Made by a program: the position numbers and the translations under genes
NCBI GenBank assembly: GCA_023443225.1
Contig: JAEZVF010000060.1
Coordinates: 1 to 64,000 of the forward strand
Direction of reading: 5' to 3'
Source of the DNA: Bacillota bacterium
GTDB lineage: Bacteria; Bacillota; Clostridia; Lachnospirales; Lachnospiraceae
Length of the DNA stretch: 64,000 bases
Notes under the pieces: generated by a model
The model's database searches: none
Seen by the model: only the letters and a program-made list of their open reading frames with translations
Told to the model about the DNA's origin: nothing
In this document: in pieces, positions 1-9,405 of the stretch
Layout of the letters: each line of letters opens with the position of its first letter
How positions within the stretch are numbered: the first letter of the stretch is position 1

Positions 1-235
1 TATTGTGGTGATTTAATTTTACATCAAAAAAGGAGAAGATTCCTTAAATTATGGCATTTTCTTAAAGTTGTTTATTACAATACCGATAAAAGAGAGTAAT
101 GTGGACAAAACTACGGAAACTCAAGAAACTGTTGTTATTGACTGGAATTCTTTTTTTATATACAATGAATGTAGATTAGGAAGTCGTTTTAGCTTTAAGA
201 GAACGCAGAATGTAGAAAGATGCGGGTAAGAGTAT

Positions 236-1564
236 ATGGATTTATTTGAATATATGAGAAATACCTCAATGGAAAAAGAATCTCCGCTTGCCTCAAGACT
301 CCGCCCCACAACCTTAGATGAGGTTGTAGGACAGAGTCACATAATCGGCAAAGATAAACTATTATATCGGGCTATCAAAGCAGACAAAGTCAGTTCAATT
401 ATTTTCTATGGGCCACCTGGTACAGGCAAAACCACCTTAGCTCGTGTGATTGCAGGTGCTACGAGTGCAGTTTTTACTCAGATTAATGCTACCTCATCAG
501 GGAAAAAGGATATGGAAGAGGTGATACAAAAGGCAAAAGAAAATTCCGGTATGTATGGAAAGAAAACGATATTGTTTATTGATGAGATTCATCGTTTTAA
601 TAAAGGTCAGCAGGATTATCTTTTACCATTTGTTGAAGATGGCACAGTCATTTTAATTGGTGCAACTACGGAGAACCCTTATTTTGAAGTGAACAGTGCT
701 TTGTTGTCGCGTTCCATTATGTTCGAATTAAAGCCTTTAGAGAAAGAAGATATTAAGCAACTAATTCTTCGTGCTGTACAGGATGAGGAAAAGGGCATGG
801 GAGTGTATCATGCAGAAATTGAAGAGGATGCCTTAGAGTTTCTTGCAGACATGTCAAATGGAGATGCTAGATCAGCGCTAAATGCGATTGAATTAGGAAT
901 ACTAACGACGGAGCGGTCAGCAGATGGAAAGATACACATTACGCTAGCTGTTGCAGGTGAATGTATACAGAAAAGGGTTATACAATATGATAAAACGGGG
1001 AATAACCATTACGATACAATCTCTGCATTTATTAAGAGCATGAGAGGCTCCGACCCTGATGCTGCAGTATATTATCTTTCTCGTATGCTATATGCTGGTG
1101 AAACAGTGGCTTTTATTGCTAGGAGAATAATGATTTGTGCATCAGAGGATGTATCGAATGCTGACCCTAATGCCTTAGTAGTAGCAACCGCAGCAGCACA
1201 GGCAGTGGAACGGCTTGGCATGCCTGAAGCACGAATTGTCCTTGCACAAGCGGCTATTTATGTAGCATGTGCTCCAAAAAGCAATTCATCTTTATTAGCC
1301 ATTGATGCTGCTATGAATACAGTAAAAAATGAAAAAACCGCAGCAATTCCTTCCTATCTTATGGATGCCCATTACAAAGGGGCACAAGAACTAGGACGTG
1401 GACTTGGTTATCAGTATGCTCATAATTACAAAAATCATTATGTGAAACAACAATACCTTCCAAATGAACTAAAAGACCGGGTGTTTTATACACCTTCCGA
1501 TCAGGGGTATGAGAATGCAATGAAAGAACATTTGGATAGAATAAGAAAAGAAGCAGAAGAATAA
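236..1564 (+). CDS. rarA: Replication-associated recombination protein A (RarA/MgsA-type AAA+ ATPase)
   Basis: Cytosolic AAA+ ATPase related to clamp loaders. The family acts at stalled replication forks. Seen: Walker A GPPGTGKTT at residues 59-67, Walker B ILFIDEIHRF near 113-122, a sensor-like GATTENP, then the C-terminal helical tetramerisation region with the typical ending GYQYAHNYKNHYVKQQYLP. The length of 442 aa matches the family. The N-terminus MDLFEYMR is typical of RarA, which supports this ATG although the ribosome site is weak. It stands alone, and the convergent small membrane gene begins only 2 bases after its stop. Confidence 0.95.
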   Translation: MDLFEYMRNTSMEKESPLASRLRPTTLDEVVGQSHIIGKDKLLYRAIKADKVSSIIFYGPPGTGKTTLARVIAGATSAVFTQINATSSGKKDMEEVIQKAKENSGMYGKKTILFIDEIHRFNKGQQDYLLPFVEDGTVILIGATTENPYFEVNSALLSRSIMFELKPLEKEDIKQLILRAVQDEEKGMGVYHAEIEEDALEFLADMSNGDARSALNAIELGILTTERSADGKIHITLAVAGECIQKRVIQYDKTGNNHYDTISAFIKSMRGSDPDAAVYYLSRMLYAGETVAFIARRIMICASEDVSNADPNALVVATAAAQAVERLGMPEARIVLAQAAIYVACAPKSNSSLLAIDAAMNTVKNEKTAAIPSYLMDAHYKGAQELGRGLGYQYAHNYKNHYVKQQYLPNELKDRVFYTPSDQGYENAMKEHLDRIRKEAEE

Positions 1565-1566
1565 TT

Positions 1567-1794
1567 TTATTCTTCTGGTGTTTCAGAATTATTGTTTGAA
1601 TTCTTTTTTAATAAACGATAAACCAACATATAAGCATATAACATAACTGGAACTACAATAGTAGAATAAATGCTGGCCTTGAATAATGCATCAGAATATT
1701 CTGGGGCAATGAATGCACCTACTAGAGTTAATATATACATGGAAACTAACAAAACAACACCAATCAAAGCTAAGATTCGCTTCACCTTTTTCAT
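1567..1794 (-). CDS. Small two-helix membrane protein, unknown function
   Basis: 75 aa with a basic start (MKKVKR), two hydrophobic helices at about residues 8-29 and 37-60, and a polar Lys/Asn/Glu-rich tail. AAGGAGTTAACTTCT lies before the ATG on the minus strand. It is convergent with rarA with almost no spacer. I do not recognise a family. Small proteins of this kind are common in Lachnospiraceae and usually remain hypothetical. Confidence 0.7.
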   Translation of the reverse strand: MKKVKRILALIGVVLLVSMYILTLVGAFIAPEYSDALFKASIYSTIVVPVMLYAYMLVYRLLKKNSNNNSETPEE

Positions 1795-1904
1795 AGAAGT
1801 TAACTCCTTTCTTTATACTGTGGGGGGGTTGACGTTAACATAAGACATTTCATTAAGAGATATTATAGCAGTTAATATATAAAAATAAAACCATTAATTT
1901 AATG

Positions 1905-1939
1905 CAAAGCGGAATGCAATAGCCGCTTTGAAGGAGGAG
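1905..1939 (+). promoter_or_regulatory. Leader hairpin abutting the ribosome site
   Basis: CAAAGCGG (1905-1912) and CCGCTTTG (1923-1930) form a perfect 8-bp stem with a 10-base loop. The strong ribosome site AAGGAGGAG follows immediately, then the dehydrogenase ATG at 1945. The arrangement could tune translation or protect the mRNA end. No regulator is suggested by the sequence. Confidence 0.4.
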
Positions 1940-1944
1940 AAAAA

Positions 1945-3057
1945 ATGCCAGAAAAGTCTAATGTTGTAGATTGGAAGACCATTACAGATTTCGTGGTGGA
2001 TGCATTTAAGGGATACGGGATACCGAATGAAGATGCAAAAATCTGCGCGGATGTATTACTTGAGTCGGACAAACGAGGAATTGAATCTCATGGGGTAAAC
2101 CGTTTTAAACCTATTTATCTTGACCGCATTAAGGCAGGAATTCAAAATCCGGTCACGAACTTTGAGATAATGAAAGAGACACCTACTACCGCAGTGGTGG
2201 ATGGTCATGATGGTATGGGACAGGTAATCGGAGTAAAATCCATGAATATGGCTATTGAGAAAGCTAGAAAATATGGTATGGGAATGGTAGTTGCAAGGAA
2301 TTCGACACACTATGGAATCGCTGGTTATTATGCAACCATGGCTGCAGAAGCAGGATGTATCGGAATAACAGGTACGAATGCGAGACCATCGATAGCGCCA
2401 ACCTTTGGAGTGGAGAATATGCTTGGAACAAATCCACTTACTTTTGGCATGCCGACCGATGAAGAATTTCCATTTGTTTTGGATTGTGCAACCTCAATAA
2501 CGCAACGTGGTAGAATTGAATATTATTCCCGTGTCGGTAAAACTACTCCGGCGGGCATGGTAATTGGGAGAGACGGAGAAGCGAAGACAGATTCCGACCA
2601 AATATTAAAAGATTTAAACACCGGAAATGCTGCTTTGGCACCACTTGGTGGAATTGGAGAAGAACTAGCAGGCTATAAAGGTTACGGTTATGCGACCGTA
2701 GTTGAGATTTTGTCTGCAGCATTACAACAGGGTAATTTTTTACGAGCATTGTCTGGAATCAATGAAGATGGTGAGAAGGTCCCCTACCATTTAGGACATT
2801 TCTTCATTGCCATTGACACAGAGGCTTTTATGGGATTGGAAGCATTTAAAAAAACATGTGGTGATATTTTGCGGGAACTTCGTAGTTCAGCAAAAGCACC
2901 TGGTGAAGAACACATATTTACAGCAGGTGAAAAGGAGTACCTTATCTGGCAGCAACGAAAAGACAGCGGTGTACCTATTAATGATGCAGTACAGAAAGAA
3001 ATTATTAAGATACGAGATGAATTGGGATTGACAAAGTATCATTTCCCATTTGAATAA
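1945..3057 (+). CDS. Malate/L-lactate dehydrogenase family oxidoreductase (Ldh_2 / YlbC-YiaK type)
   Basis: NAD(P)-dependent 2-hydroxyacid or ureidoglycolate/2,3-diketogulonate-type dehydrogenase of the Ldh_2 fold, which is unrelated to classical MDH/LDH. Seen: the family pattern ESDKRGIESHGVNRF, the catalytic-region STHYGIAGYY, and GTNPLTFGMP followed by FVLDCATS. 370 aa is normal for the family. AAGGAGGAG sits 5 bases before the ATG. Substrate cannot be assigned from sequence; malate, lactate or a plant-derived keto-acid are possible. It is monocistronic, with a terminator at 3072-3110. Confidence 0.88.
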   Translation: MPEKSNVVDWKTITDFVVDAFKGYGIPNEDAKICADVLLESDKRGIESHGVNRFKPIYLDRIKAGIQNPVTNFEIMKETPTTAVVDGHDGMGQVIGVKSMNMAIEKARKYGMGMVVARNSTHYGIAGYYATMAAEAGCIGITGTNARPSIAPTFGVENMLGTNPLTFGMPTDEEFPFVLDCATSITQRGRIEYYSRVGKTTPAGMVIGRDGEAKTDSDQILKDLNTGNAALAPLGGIGEELAGYKGYGYATVVEILSAALQQGNFLRALSGINEDGEKVPYHLGHFFIAIDTEAFMGLEAFKKTCGDILRELRSSAKAPGEEHIFTAGEKEYLIWQQRKDSGVPINDAVQKEIIKIRDELGLTKYHFPFE

Positions 3058-3071
3058 AAACTTTGTTTAGA

Positions 3072-3110
3072 AGAGTCAATGGCCTCTTAGATTATGAGGC
3101 AATTGGCTCT
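3072..3110 (+). terminator. Rho-independent terminator
   Basis: AGAGTCAATGGCCTC and GAGGCAATTGGCTCT pair (with G-T pairs) around a 9-base loop, followed by GTTTTATTTG. It lies 15 bases after the dehydrogenase stop. Confidence 0.75.
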
Positions 3111-3140
3111 GTTTTATTTGTTACTAATAGTGATGCTTTT

Positions 3141-4541
3141 TCACTTATCCTCTTCATATACAATAACAGGAGTTCCTTCTTCAATATTTTCATAAATAGT
3201 TTTTGCCAAATACAATGGTAAGTTTACACATCCGTGAGTACCGTTTCTTTTATAAATCTCTCCTCCAAAGCTGTGTCTCCATGGAGCATCATGAAGTCCT
3301 ATGTTACCGAAAAAGGGCATCCAGTAAGTTACATTTGCTTCGTAGCCCGGACCTGATAAGGTTGCTTTTTTTTGTTTATAGTTAAGCATGTATGCTCCAA
3401 TTACAGTAGCATTATTTCTGTTTGGATTCCCTGTTACGATAGATCCTTGAGTAATTAACTTACCGTCTTTGTAAAACCATAGATGCTGTGTAGTTATATT
3501 GATTTCAATATAGGTATTCCTTATTTCATTTCCCTCTCTGGTAGAAGCTTTTTGAGAATAAGCAGGCTCTCTTTCAATCGTATCAGCATTCAAAATATTA
3601 TTGTATAATGCTTCTGTTTCAGAATCACAATTAATCTTCCAACCATAAATTCCACCTTTTAACTCTATTTTCTTACCTGTAGCAGACTGAAATTCTCTTG
3701 TTATACCAACGGTATTATATTTTTTACTCAATGCAGTAATATATTTTGCAACTGCTTGTTTGTTTATTACAACTTCTAAATTCTCATCAACACTTAACCA
3801 TTGATTAATTATAGTTCTATCAACTTGTTCAACTATGCTGCCAAATTGATATGCTATTTTTGCCGATATGTATTTATTTAATAATTTTTCTGTCTGGAAG
3901 GTCTTTTCTGAGTTTACCGTATACCTTGGATACTCATAACACTTCATACTATCCAAGTCTAGTTTTGTTTTGCCTGTTGATATAGATAGATTAATTGTTT
4001 TAATAAAATGATCTGTATTTATTTTATTTCCATATATCTCTTTGATAATATTATAAGAACCGTCAGAGTATTTAAAACTTACATTTTGGGGCTCTATAAT
4101 ATTTCCGTTTATACATTTTAAGCTGTTAATTTTATTGACTAATAAAATTTTATCATAAATGTACAGATTATTTATGCAATATGTGTTACTTCCAAATATT
4201 GAAGTTATCCACAAAAATGGATTTTGCTTAGCAGTTACTTGGGATATGTTTATGTTCTTATTGTACTTCATTCCTATATCCTGACTCATTATTACTTCTG
4301 TATCACCGTATCTTTCTATTAACTGAAGTTTATAGTCCAGTATAAATTGGCCGATTATGTTGGATATGTTGTCATGAGCTTTCAACGATACATTCACGCC
4401 ATTTATTTCAGTATGAAAATAAAAATGGTTAACAAAGTATAATGCGATCAGCGAATAGATACCAATCACAGAGCTTGTAAATATTAAAAATGCTCTTTTA
4501 ATTTTTCTTTTGCTAAACACCATGATTTTAATTTGTTTCAT
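3141..4541 (-). CDS. Membrane-anchored L,D-transpeptidase (YkuD domain)
   Basis: Cell-wall enzyme forming 3-3 peptidoglycan cross-links or attaching proteins to peptidoglycan. Seen: a short basic N-terminus and one membrane helix (about residues 15-36), placing the rest outside. A long middle region resembles the putative peptidoglycan-binding domain common in clostridial L,D-transpeptidases. The C-terminal YkuD domain contains HDAPWR and the catalytic motif HGCVNLP, with Cys438. 466 aa is typical for clostridial members. The gene is monocistronic, and the 4542-4775 gap separates it from the divergent broken surface gene. Confidence 0.93.
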   Translation of the reverse strand: MKQIKIMVFSKRKIKRAFLIFTSSVIGIYSLIALYFVNHFYFHTEINGVNVSLKAHDNISNIIGQFILDYKLQLIERYGDTEVIMSQDIGMKYNKNINISQVTAKQNPFLWITSIFGSNTYCINNLYIYDKILLVNKINSLKCINGNIIEPQNVSFKYSDGSYNIIKEIYGNKINTDHFIKTINLSISTGKTKLDLDSMKCYEYPRYTVNSEKTFQTEKLLNKYISAKIAYQFGSIVEQVDRTIINQWLSVDENLEVVINKQAVAKYITALSKKYNTVGITREFQSATGKKIELKGGIYGWKINCDSETEALYNNILNADTIEREPAYSQKASTREGNEIRNTYIEINITTQHLWFYKDGKLITQGSIVTGNPNRNNATVIGAYMLNYKQKKATLSGPGYEANVTYWMPFFGNIGLHDAPWRHSFGGEIYKRNGTHGCVNLPLYLAKTIYENIEEGTPVIVYEEDK

Positions 4542-4660
4542 GCCAACTTACCTTCTTAGAAAACATAACAACCAATTCATCATATGTTTGAAGTTCTAAT
4601 CCTATAACTGTTTTGATCTTAGATTTTTTATTTATTGTTAATTGATCATTATTTGCCCAC

Positions 4661-4725
4661 TTTGGAAGGTGAAGTATAAAATTATATGGAATAATACTAC
4701 ATAAAATGTTGACTTTTGGAAGGTG
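4661..4725 (+). repeat. Two 11-base direct repeats upstream of the broken surface gene
   Basis: TTTGGAAGGTG occurs at 4661-4671 and again at 4715-4725, 54 bases apart (about five helical turns). The second copy lies in the spacer of the promoter at 4709-4737. This layout fits a regulator bound at two sites, but no factor is identified. Confidence 0.4.
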
Positions 4726-4737
4726 TAAGGTTATATT
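4709..4737 (+). promoter_or_regulatory. Sigma-A-type promoter for the broken surface-protein gene
   Basis: TTGACT, a 17-base spacer, then TATATT, 38 bases before the ATG at 4776. A purine-rich ribosome site (AGGGGAGAAGCA) precedes that ATG. Confidence 0.6.
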
Positions 4738-4775
4738 AGATAATGATTTATATACTTAAGAATAGGGGAGAAGCA

Positions 4776-6053
4776 ATGAAGCAGAAAAGAAACATCAAAA
4801 AATTAATAACATCATTAGTGGTATTAGCTATGGGGCTAACATTTATGCCAATTCAACTATACAAGCATTTGCTATTTCAAGAGCAGAGAAATTAGAAGGA
4901 ACTAGACCGGAAGCAAAGGTAACAGTAATAAATAATGTAACTGGAATTAAAATCAATAATTTGCCTAAAGATATGACGGTTAAAGCAGGTCAAGAATACG
5001 ACTTCAATCGTAAAATTTTAAATACCGAAAGCGGAAAAGGCAAAAAGTCTAATGGTATAACACGTTGGGAAATTAAAAATGATACCACAGAAGCAGATAA
5101 AGTTAGTAATAATGGTGTGATTTATCCTATCAAATCTGGTCAATTTAAAATTCGTGCTGTAGCATTCGAGAGTAAAGAAAAATACGAGCTATGGATAAAA
5201 GATAAAAAGGCCAATGTAAAATATATTACAGCTTCAACTGCCTGGAGCACTATAAATGTGGTAAATGGTGGCACAGCTATAGCTAAGACACAAGAACAAC
5301 TAGATAAAGTGTTGGAAGAAAAGGATTTCGAAGAGATTAACTTAGTAACAAGCAAGAATGAGTCATTTGTGATTAAAAAAGGAAATCATGCAAACAAATT
5401 CGTCATCAACAGGCGGCAATACATATTATCCACCAGTTGATACAGTAATTCCAACACCAATTACTGTGACAGGAGTCAGTATTAATAACCCAGCTGGAAC
5501 AGGTGATGTTACTGTAACAGCTTCGGCATCAAATTATGGCAGTAACACGGCAAAAGTAGAATTATTGGGCGTAGGTGCACCGGCGGCTGCAACTAGTGTT
5601 ACCATCGGTGAAAATGGATTGATTTCAAAAACATTTAATAATGTATCTGATGGTACATATACGGCTAAGGTAACGATTGGAACGGTTAATGCTAGTTCGA
5701 GTCAGTTTACAGTTGCAATAGTTCCGATTGAGACAACCCAGACACTCACTTCATTAGTTATTTCGACTTCACAACCAACAATAGGTACAACTATAACAGT
5801 AACTCCAAAAGATGCTAGCAATAACACCATTTCGAGCAGTATATCATATCAATGGTACTATACTGATAATTCCACAATAAATGATTTTGCCACAATTGGT
5901 ACTGATCCGACCAATAATTGGGTTGCAATCACAGGTGCTACTACTAATCCATACACTCCATCAGCCGATGACTTAACCCATAGACTGATGATCAAAGCAA
6001 TGGGTGCCGATGGAAGCTATATATGTTATGGGGTATATGATCCTGCTGACTAG
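4776..6053 (+). pseudogene. Secreted surface protein gene disrupted by two compensating single-A frameshifts
   Basis: Three reading frames join into one protein. ATG 4776 begins a signal peptide (MKQKRNIKK, then a hydrophobic core) that runs into a stop unless one A is restored near 4850. The frame then continues NSTIQAFA, a plausible signal-peptidase site, and an Ig-like domain to about 5400. There, removing one A from CAAACAAATT restores NNSSSTGGNTYYPP and a Thr/Ser-rich C-terminal region with Ig-like segments ending at 6053. The two indels cancel in frame. Open fragments are TTG 4961-5440 and ATG 5388-6053. It could be a pseudogene, a phase-variable gene or a sequencing error; function is probably cell-surface. 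Confidence 0.7.
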
Positions 6054-6133
6054 TAAAGCTGCTGCCCTGGGGACAAAGTAAGATTAATTTTTCCTGAAGG
6101 ATAGAAAAAATACATCATAAATGTAGATATTAA

Positions 6134-6175
6134 TAGAGCCTGCCTTATAAAGAAATTTAATAAAGGCAGGCTCTA
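6134..6175 (+). terminator. Strong hairpin after the broken surface gene
   Basis: AGAGCCTGCCTT (6135-6146) and AAGGCAGGCTCT (6163-6174) form a perfect 12-bp stem with an AT-rich loop. The following bases are only weakly T-rich, so termination is likely but not classical. Confidence 0.6.
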
Positions 6176-6350
6176 ACGTTATCTAAATATCGAGTTCGAT
6201 TGTACCATGAGGAATTATATGGTAAAATAAATGTAGGAGTAAACGAGACATAGATGTCTTTTGAAGAGTGTTAAGCACAGTAGGAAAAAAGTTTCTATGA
6301 ACATAATTCTGCAGGCATTGAACAAGGTATCCATGGGAATGAGGTAATGT

Positions 6351-8420
6351 ATGAAAACTATCAAATGGTTAGGGAAGTGCACCAAGGAGCATAAAAGATA
6401 TACCTTATTCCTTGTTTTGGCCGCTTCACTGCTTACGGTAGCTGCACTCTTGGTTCTGGTCAGAATAAATGGGCTGGGGAAGGGAACGGTGCGGCAGATG
6501 ACAATCGCTGAACAGGAGGGAAGCTATAATCTGACGGGAATTAGTGACTGGGACAGGCTGGTGATCGAGTTGCCCCCCGGCGAAACCTATTATCCCGAGG
6601 AATTACTGACACCGGAGGAGGCAGATACTGCCTCGGCGGCTTATACGGAGGGATATGAGAATAAGAAAGCTGATTATCTGACCCAACGCTTTGTGATTCA
6701 GGTAGAGGATAACAGCCAGGTATATATGCTGACATTTAAGACCTCAGGCAGACATGCGCTGAAGGCGTATATCAATGGTATATCCGCGGGGCAGATAGGC
6801 AATCCGGGACCCTCAAGGGAGACTATGGAAATTGGCGAAAATCATCTTGTCTGCTATGGCTCGGCTGAAAACGGAAAGCTTGTGGTAATCCTGCAAAGTT
6901 CACAGTTCTACCATTACAAATACAAAGGGGCAAACCTAGCAACACTTTATCTTAATAAAGCTGTACAGGGGATGGATGCTGGCTTTTCTATGAAGTCCAA
7001 AGGCTATTTAACCATAGGAGGACTTTTTTGCGCGGCAGTGTTGCTGCTTATGCTATTCTTGTTAAATAGGGGCGTCGATGTGGCATTGTATTTTTCCTTA
7101 GCCTGTTTTTCCATGGCACTTAGGGAATGTATCACAAGTCAGGTATGGGTGGAGATGCCCTTTCTGACCGGAGAGCTTTCCTTTGTACTGGAATATGTAA
7201 GCATGGTTTTAGTCACTGTGTTTCTAACACTTTATCTGGGGCAGTTGCTAAAGGGGAGGTTCTGGAAGGGAGTTCAATACACCGTTCTTACAGCCTCTGC
7301 CTTGTATTTTCTGTGTCTGCTCTCAGGTAATTCAATCTTTTATACCTCAGTATTAATCTATTATAAGGCGATTCTGATTATTTGTATTATCTGTGCTGTT
7401 GCAGGACTATTTATCCTAGCACGTAATCCCTTGGCAGAGCAGATGGTGGCTCTCTATGGCATAGCAGTGTTTTATCTCGCGGTCATCAGAGATATCCTAA
7501 TGTATAGCCTGCTCCCCACTGAGACTCTAAAGGCACCCATAACTGAAGTTGCTATGCTGGTGTTTGTTTTGGCACAAACATTATCCCTCTTTCTAATGAA
7601 CAACCGTATGGTGGCGGAGGCGAAGGAAGCAGAGCGTAAGCTCGAAGGGGAGAAGGAAGCTTTGGAGAGCATCAACCGGATGAAAACAGAATTCCTTGGG
7701 AATGTATCCCATGAGCTGAAGACTCCGCTGACTGTTATCAGCAGCTATGCCCAGTACAGCTATAGGGTCTTAGAGAAGCAGGATGGGACAGAGGGGATCA
7801 GTGAATCTTCACTTAAAAATAATATGAAGTTGATTGAATCGGAGGCAGACAGGCTGGCCATGATGGTTTCACAGATTCTGGATGTTACTCGCATCGAAGA
7901 AAATCGTATGCATATCTCCTGCAAGTCCTGTCAGTTTACGAATATCATCCAGTATACCTTGGATACCTATTATCCTGTATTCTCAAAAAATGGAAGCCAA
8001 CTTACCTTCCGTCCTTACAGAGAAGGACTTTATGTGTACTGTGATGAAGAACGTATGATTCAGGTACTGGTCAATCTCATAAGCAATGCCGCAAGGCATA
8101 CCCGAGGTGGTATGATTACAGTAGAAACAGATAAGCAGGATGGCTTTGCAGTAGTTAAGATTTCCGATACCGGTGCAGGTATGGACAAGGATAAGCTACA
8201 ACATCTGTTCGAGCGTTATTATACGACTGCCTTCCAGAAGGAGGGAAAAACTGGTGCTGGAACAGATACGGGAACCGGTCTCGGACTATATGTATGCCGG
8301 CATATTATAAAGGAACACGGCGGTGAGATATCCGTAGAGAGTGAACTGGACAAGGGGACCACTGTTACCTTTACCCTGCCCCTAGGGGAAGAAATGCAGC
8401 ATTCCCAAAGCCCCGTGTAG
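6351..8420 (+). CDS. Membrane sensor histidine kinase (7TM-DISM-like sensor)
   Basis: Autophosphorylating sensor of a two-component system. Order: membrane helix at about 19-41, an extracellular beta-rich region at about 42-215, about seven membrane helices at 220-420, a short coiled coil, a HisKA H-box (GNVSHELKTPLT), then HATPase with N-box (NLISNAARHT), G1 (DTGAGM) and G2 (GTGLGLYV). This is the 7TM-DISM plan; the ligand is unknown. The likely partner regulator is encoded convergently, with only 45 bases between the stops. Codons are visibly GC-richer than in flanking genes, consistent with acquisition by transfer. A small antisense frame inside it was ignored. Confidence 0.93.
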   Translation: MKTIKWLGKCTKEHKRYTLFLVLAASLLTVAALLVLVRINGLGKGTVRQMTIAEQEGSYNLTGISDWDRLVIELPPGETYYPEELLTPEEADTASAAYTEGYENKKADYLTQRFVIQVEDNSQVYMLTFKTSGRHALKAYINGISAGQIGNPGPSRETMEIGENHLVCYGSAENGKLVVILQSSQFYHYKYKGANLATLYLNKAVQGMDAGFSMKSKGYLTIGGLFCAAVLLLMLFLLNRGVDVALYFSLACFSMALRECITSQVWVEMPFLTGELSFVLEYVSMVLVTVFLTLYLGQLLKGRFWKGVQYTVLTASALYFLCLLSGNSIFYTSVLIYYKAILIICIICAVAGLFILARNPLAEQMVALYGIAVFYLAVIRDILMYSLLPTETLKAPITEVAMLVFVLAQTLSLFLMNNRMVAEAKEAERKLEGEKEALESINRMKTEFLGNVSHELKTPLTVISSYAQYSYRVLEKQDGTEGISESSLKNNMKLIESEADRLAMMVSQILDVTRIEENRMHISCKSCQFTNIIQYTLDTYYPVFSKNGSQLTFRPYREGLYVYCDEERMIQVLVNLISNAARHTRGGMITVETDKQDGFAVVKISDTGAGMDKDKLQHLFERYYTTAFQKEGKTGAGTDTGTGLGLYVCRHIIKEHGGEISVESELDKGTTVTFTLPLGEEMQHSQSPV

Positions 8421-8465
8421 TGCCTTTACACCTTTGGTTACTTATATTCGCCCATATGTTTTCTC

Positions 8466-9164
8466 CTATCTATTTGCCGGATAGCCGGTCCGCAGAAACA
8501 GATACGCCTGGTTCGCAGTAGTAGAAAGCTCAAAGCATCCCGTTTCCTCCAGTTTTAATTTCTGGCGGAGACGGGATATTGTCATCTTTACGGTGTTTCC
8601 CATGGTTTCAGAAGGTGCCTCCCAGACGTCTTGATAAAGCTGGGACTGGCTTATTTCCTGTCCCCTATGTTCCACCAGATATAATAAGAGTTGGAACTCC
8701 TTACGGTTTAAAAGGATTTCCCGGTCGTACAGACGAACATTGCCTGAGGTCATATTAATTGACAGCGGGGGAAGTTCCAGAAGGCCGGTACCCATACCGT
8801 GTCGTCGAAGTTGCGCAGCTATTCTTGCCTCCAATACCTCAAAGCTGTAGGGCTTGACAATATAATCATCAGCCCCTAGGGAAAGGCCGTCTACAATATT
8901 CTTCGTATCTCCCATACAGGTCAGAAAGATGACCGGTGCGGCGCAGAAGGTGCGGATGCTTTTGCACAGATCATAGCCGGAGCCATCCGGTAGCAGCACA
9001 TCCAGTAAAATCAGATCCGGAGGATATTCCCAGATCAGGTTTCTAGCCATATGCAGGGTATCCGCGCAATATACCTCATAGCCCTTCTCAGAAAGATACT
9101 GTTCATTGACCCGCTGCACATCAGATTCGTCCTCTACAAGTAGGATTCTTGATTTTCTTACCAT
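8466..9164 (-). CDS. OmpR/PhoB-family response regulator
   Basis: DNA-binding response regulator, 232 aa. The N-terminal receiver domain has the acidic pair E11/D12, phosphoacceptor Asp55 (LILLDVLLPDGSG) and Lys in IVKPYSFEVLEARI. The C-terminal winged helix (about 130-228) includes LLNRKEFQLLLYLVEH and TVKMTISRLRQKL. It probably pairs with the convergent sensor kinase at 6351-8420 and shares its GC-rich codon use. A ribosome site (GGAGGAAT) precedes the ATG on the minus strand. Target genes are not evident; the nearest candidates are the surface-protein genes on either side. Confidence 0.92.
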   Translation of the reverse strand: MVRKSRILLVEDESDVQRVNEQYLSEKGYEVYCADTLHMARNLIWEYPPDLILLDVLLPDGSGYDLCKSIRTFCAAPVIFLTCMGDTKNIVDGLSLGADDYIVKPYSFEVLEARIAAQLRRHGMGTGLLELPPLSINMTSGNVRLYDREILLNRKEFQLLLYLVEHRGQEISQSQLYQDVWEAPSETMGNTVKMTISRLRQKLKLEETGCFELSTTANQAYLFLRTGYPANR

Positions 9165-9405
9165 ATCTTTTATTCCTCCAATAAGCCATTATCAGCTATA
9201 TGATAAATACAGTTTATCATTTTTATATAAATGGGTAAAGAAGGAAAAAAGGAGGATAACAATGTTGTTATTCTGCCCGTATAGTTATCTACTTCTGATA
9301 AGATAAAATGGAAGAAAAAGGTGTAAATAAATGGATGCCGTATAAGAATCCGGTAGGAATAACAACCGGTATCTAGAGAAGAAACATCGATGGAGGAGGT
9401 AGATT

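Noticed and set aside
4776..5440. Programmed ribosomal frameshifting in the surface gene
   Set aside because: No slippery heptamer with a downstream structure is apparent, and two opposite shifts would be needed.
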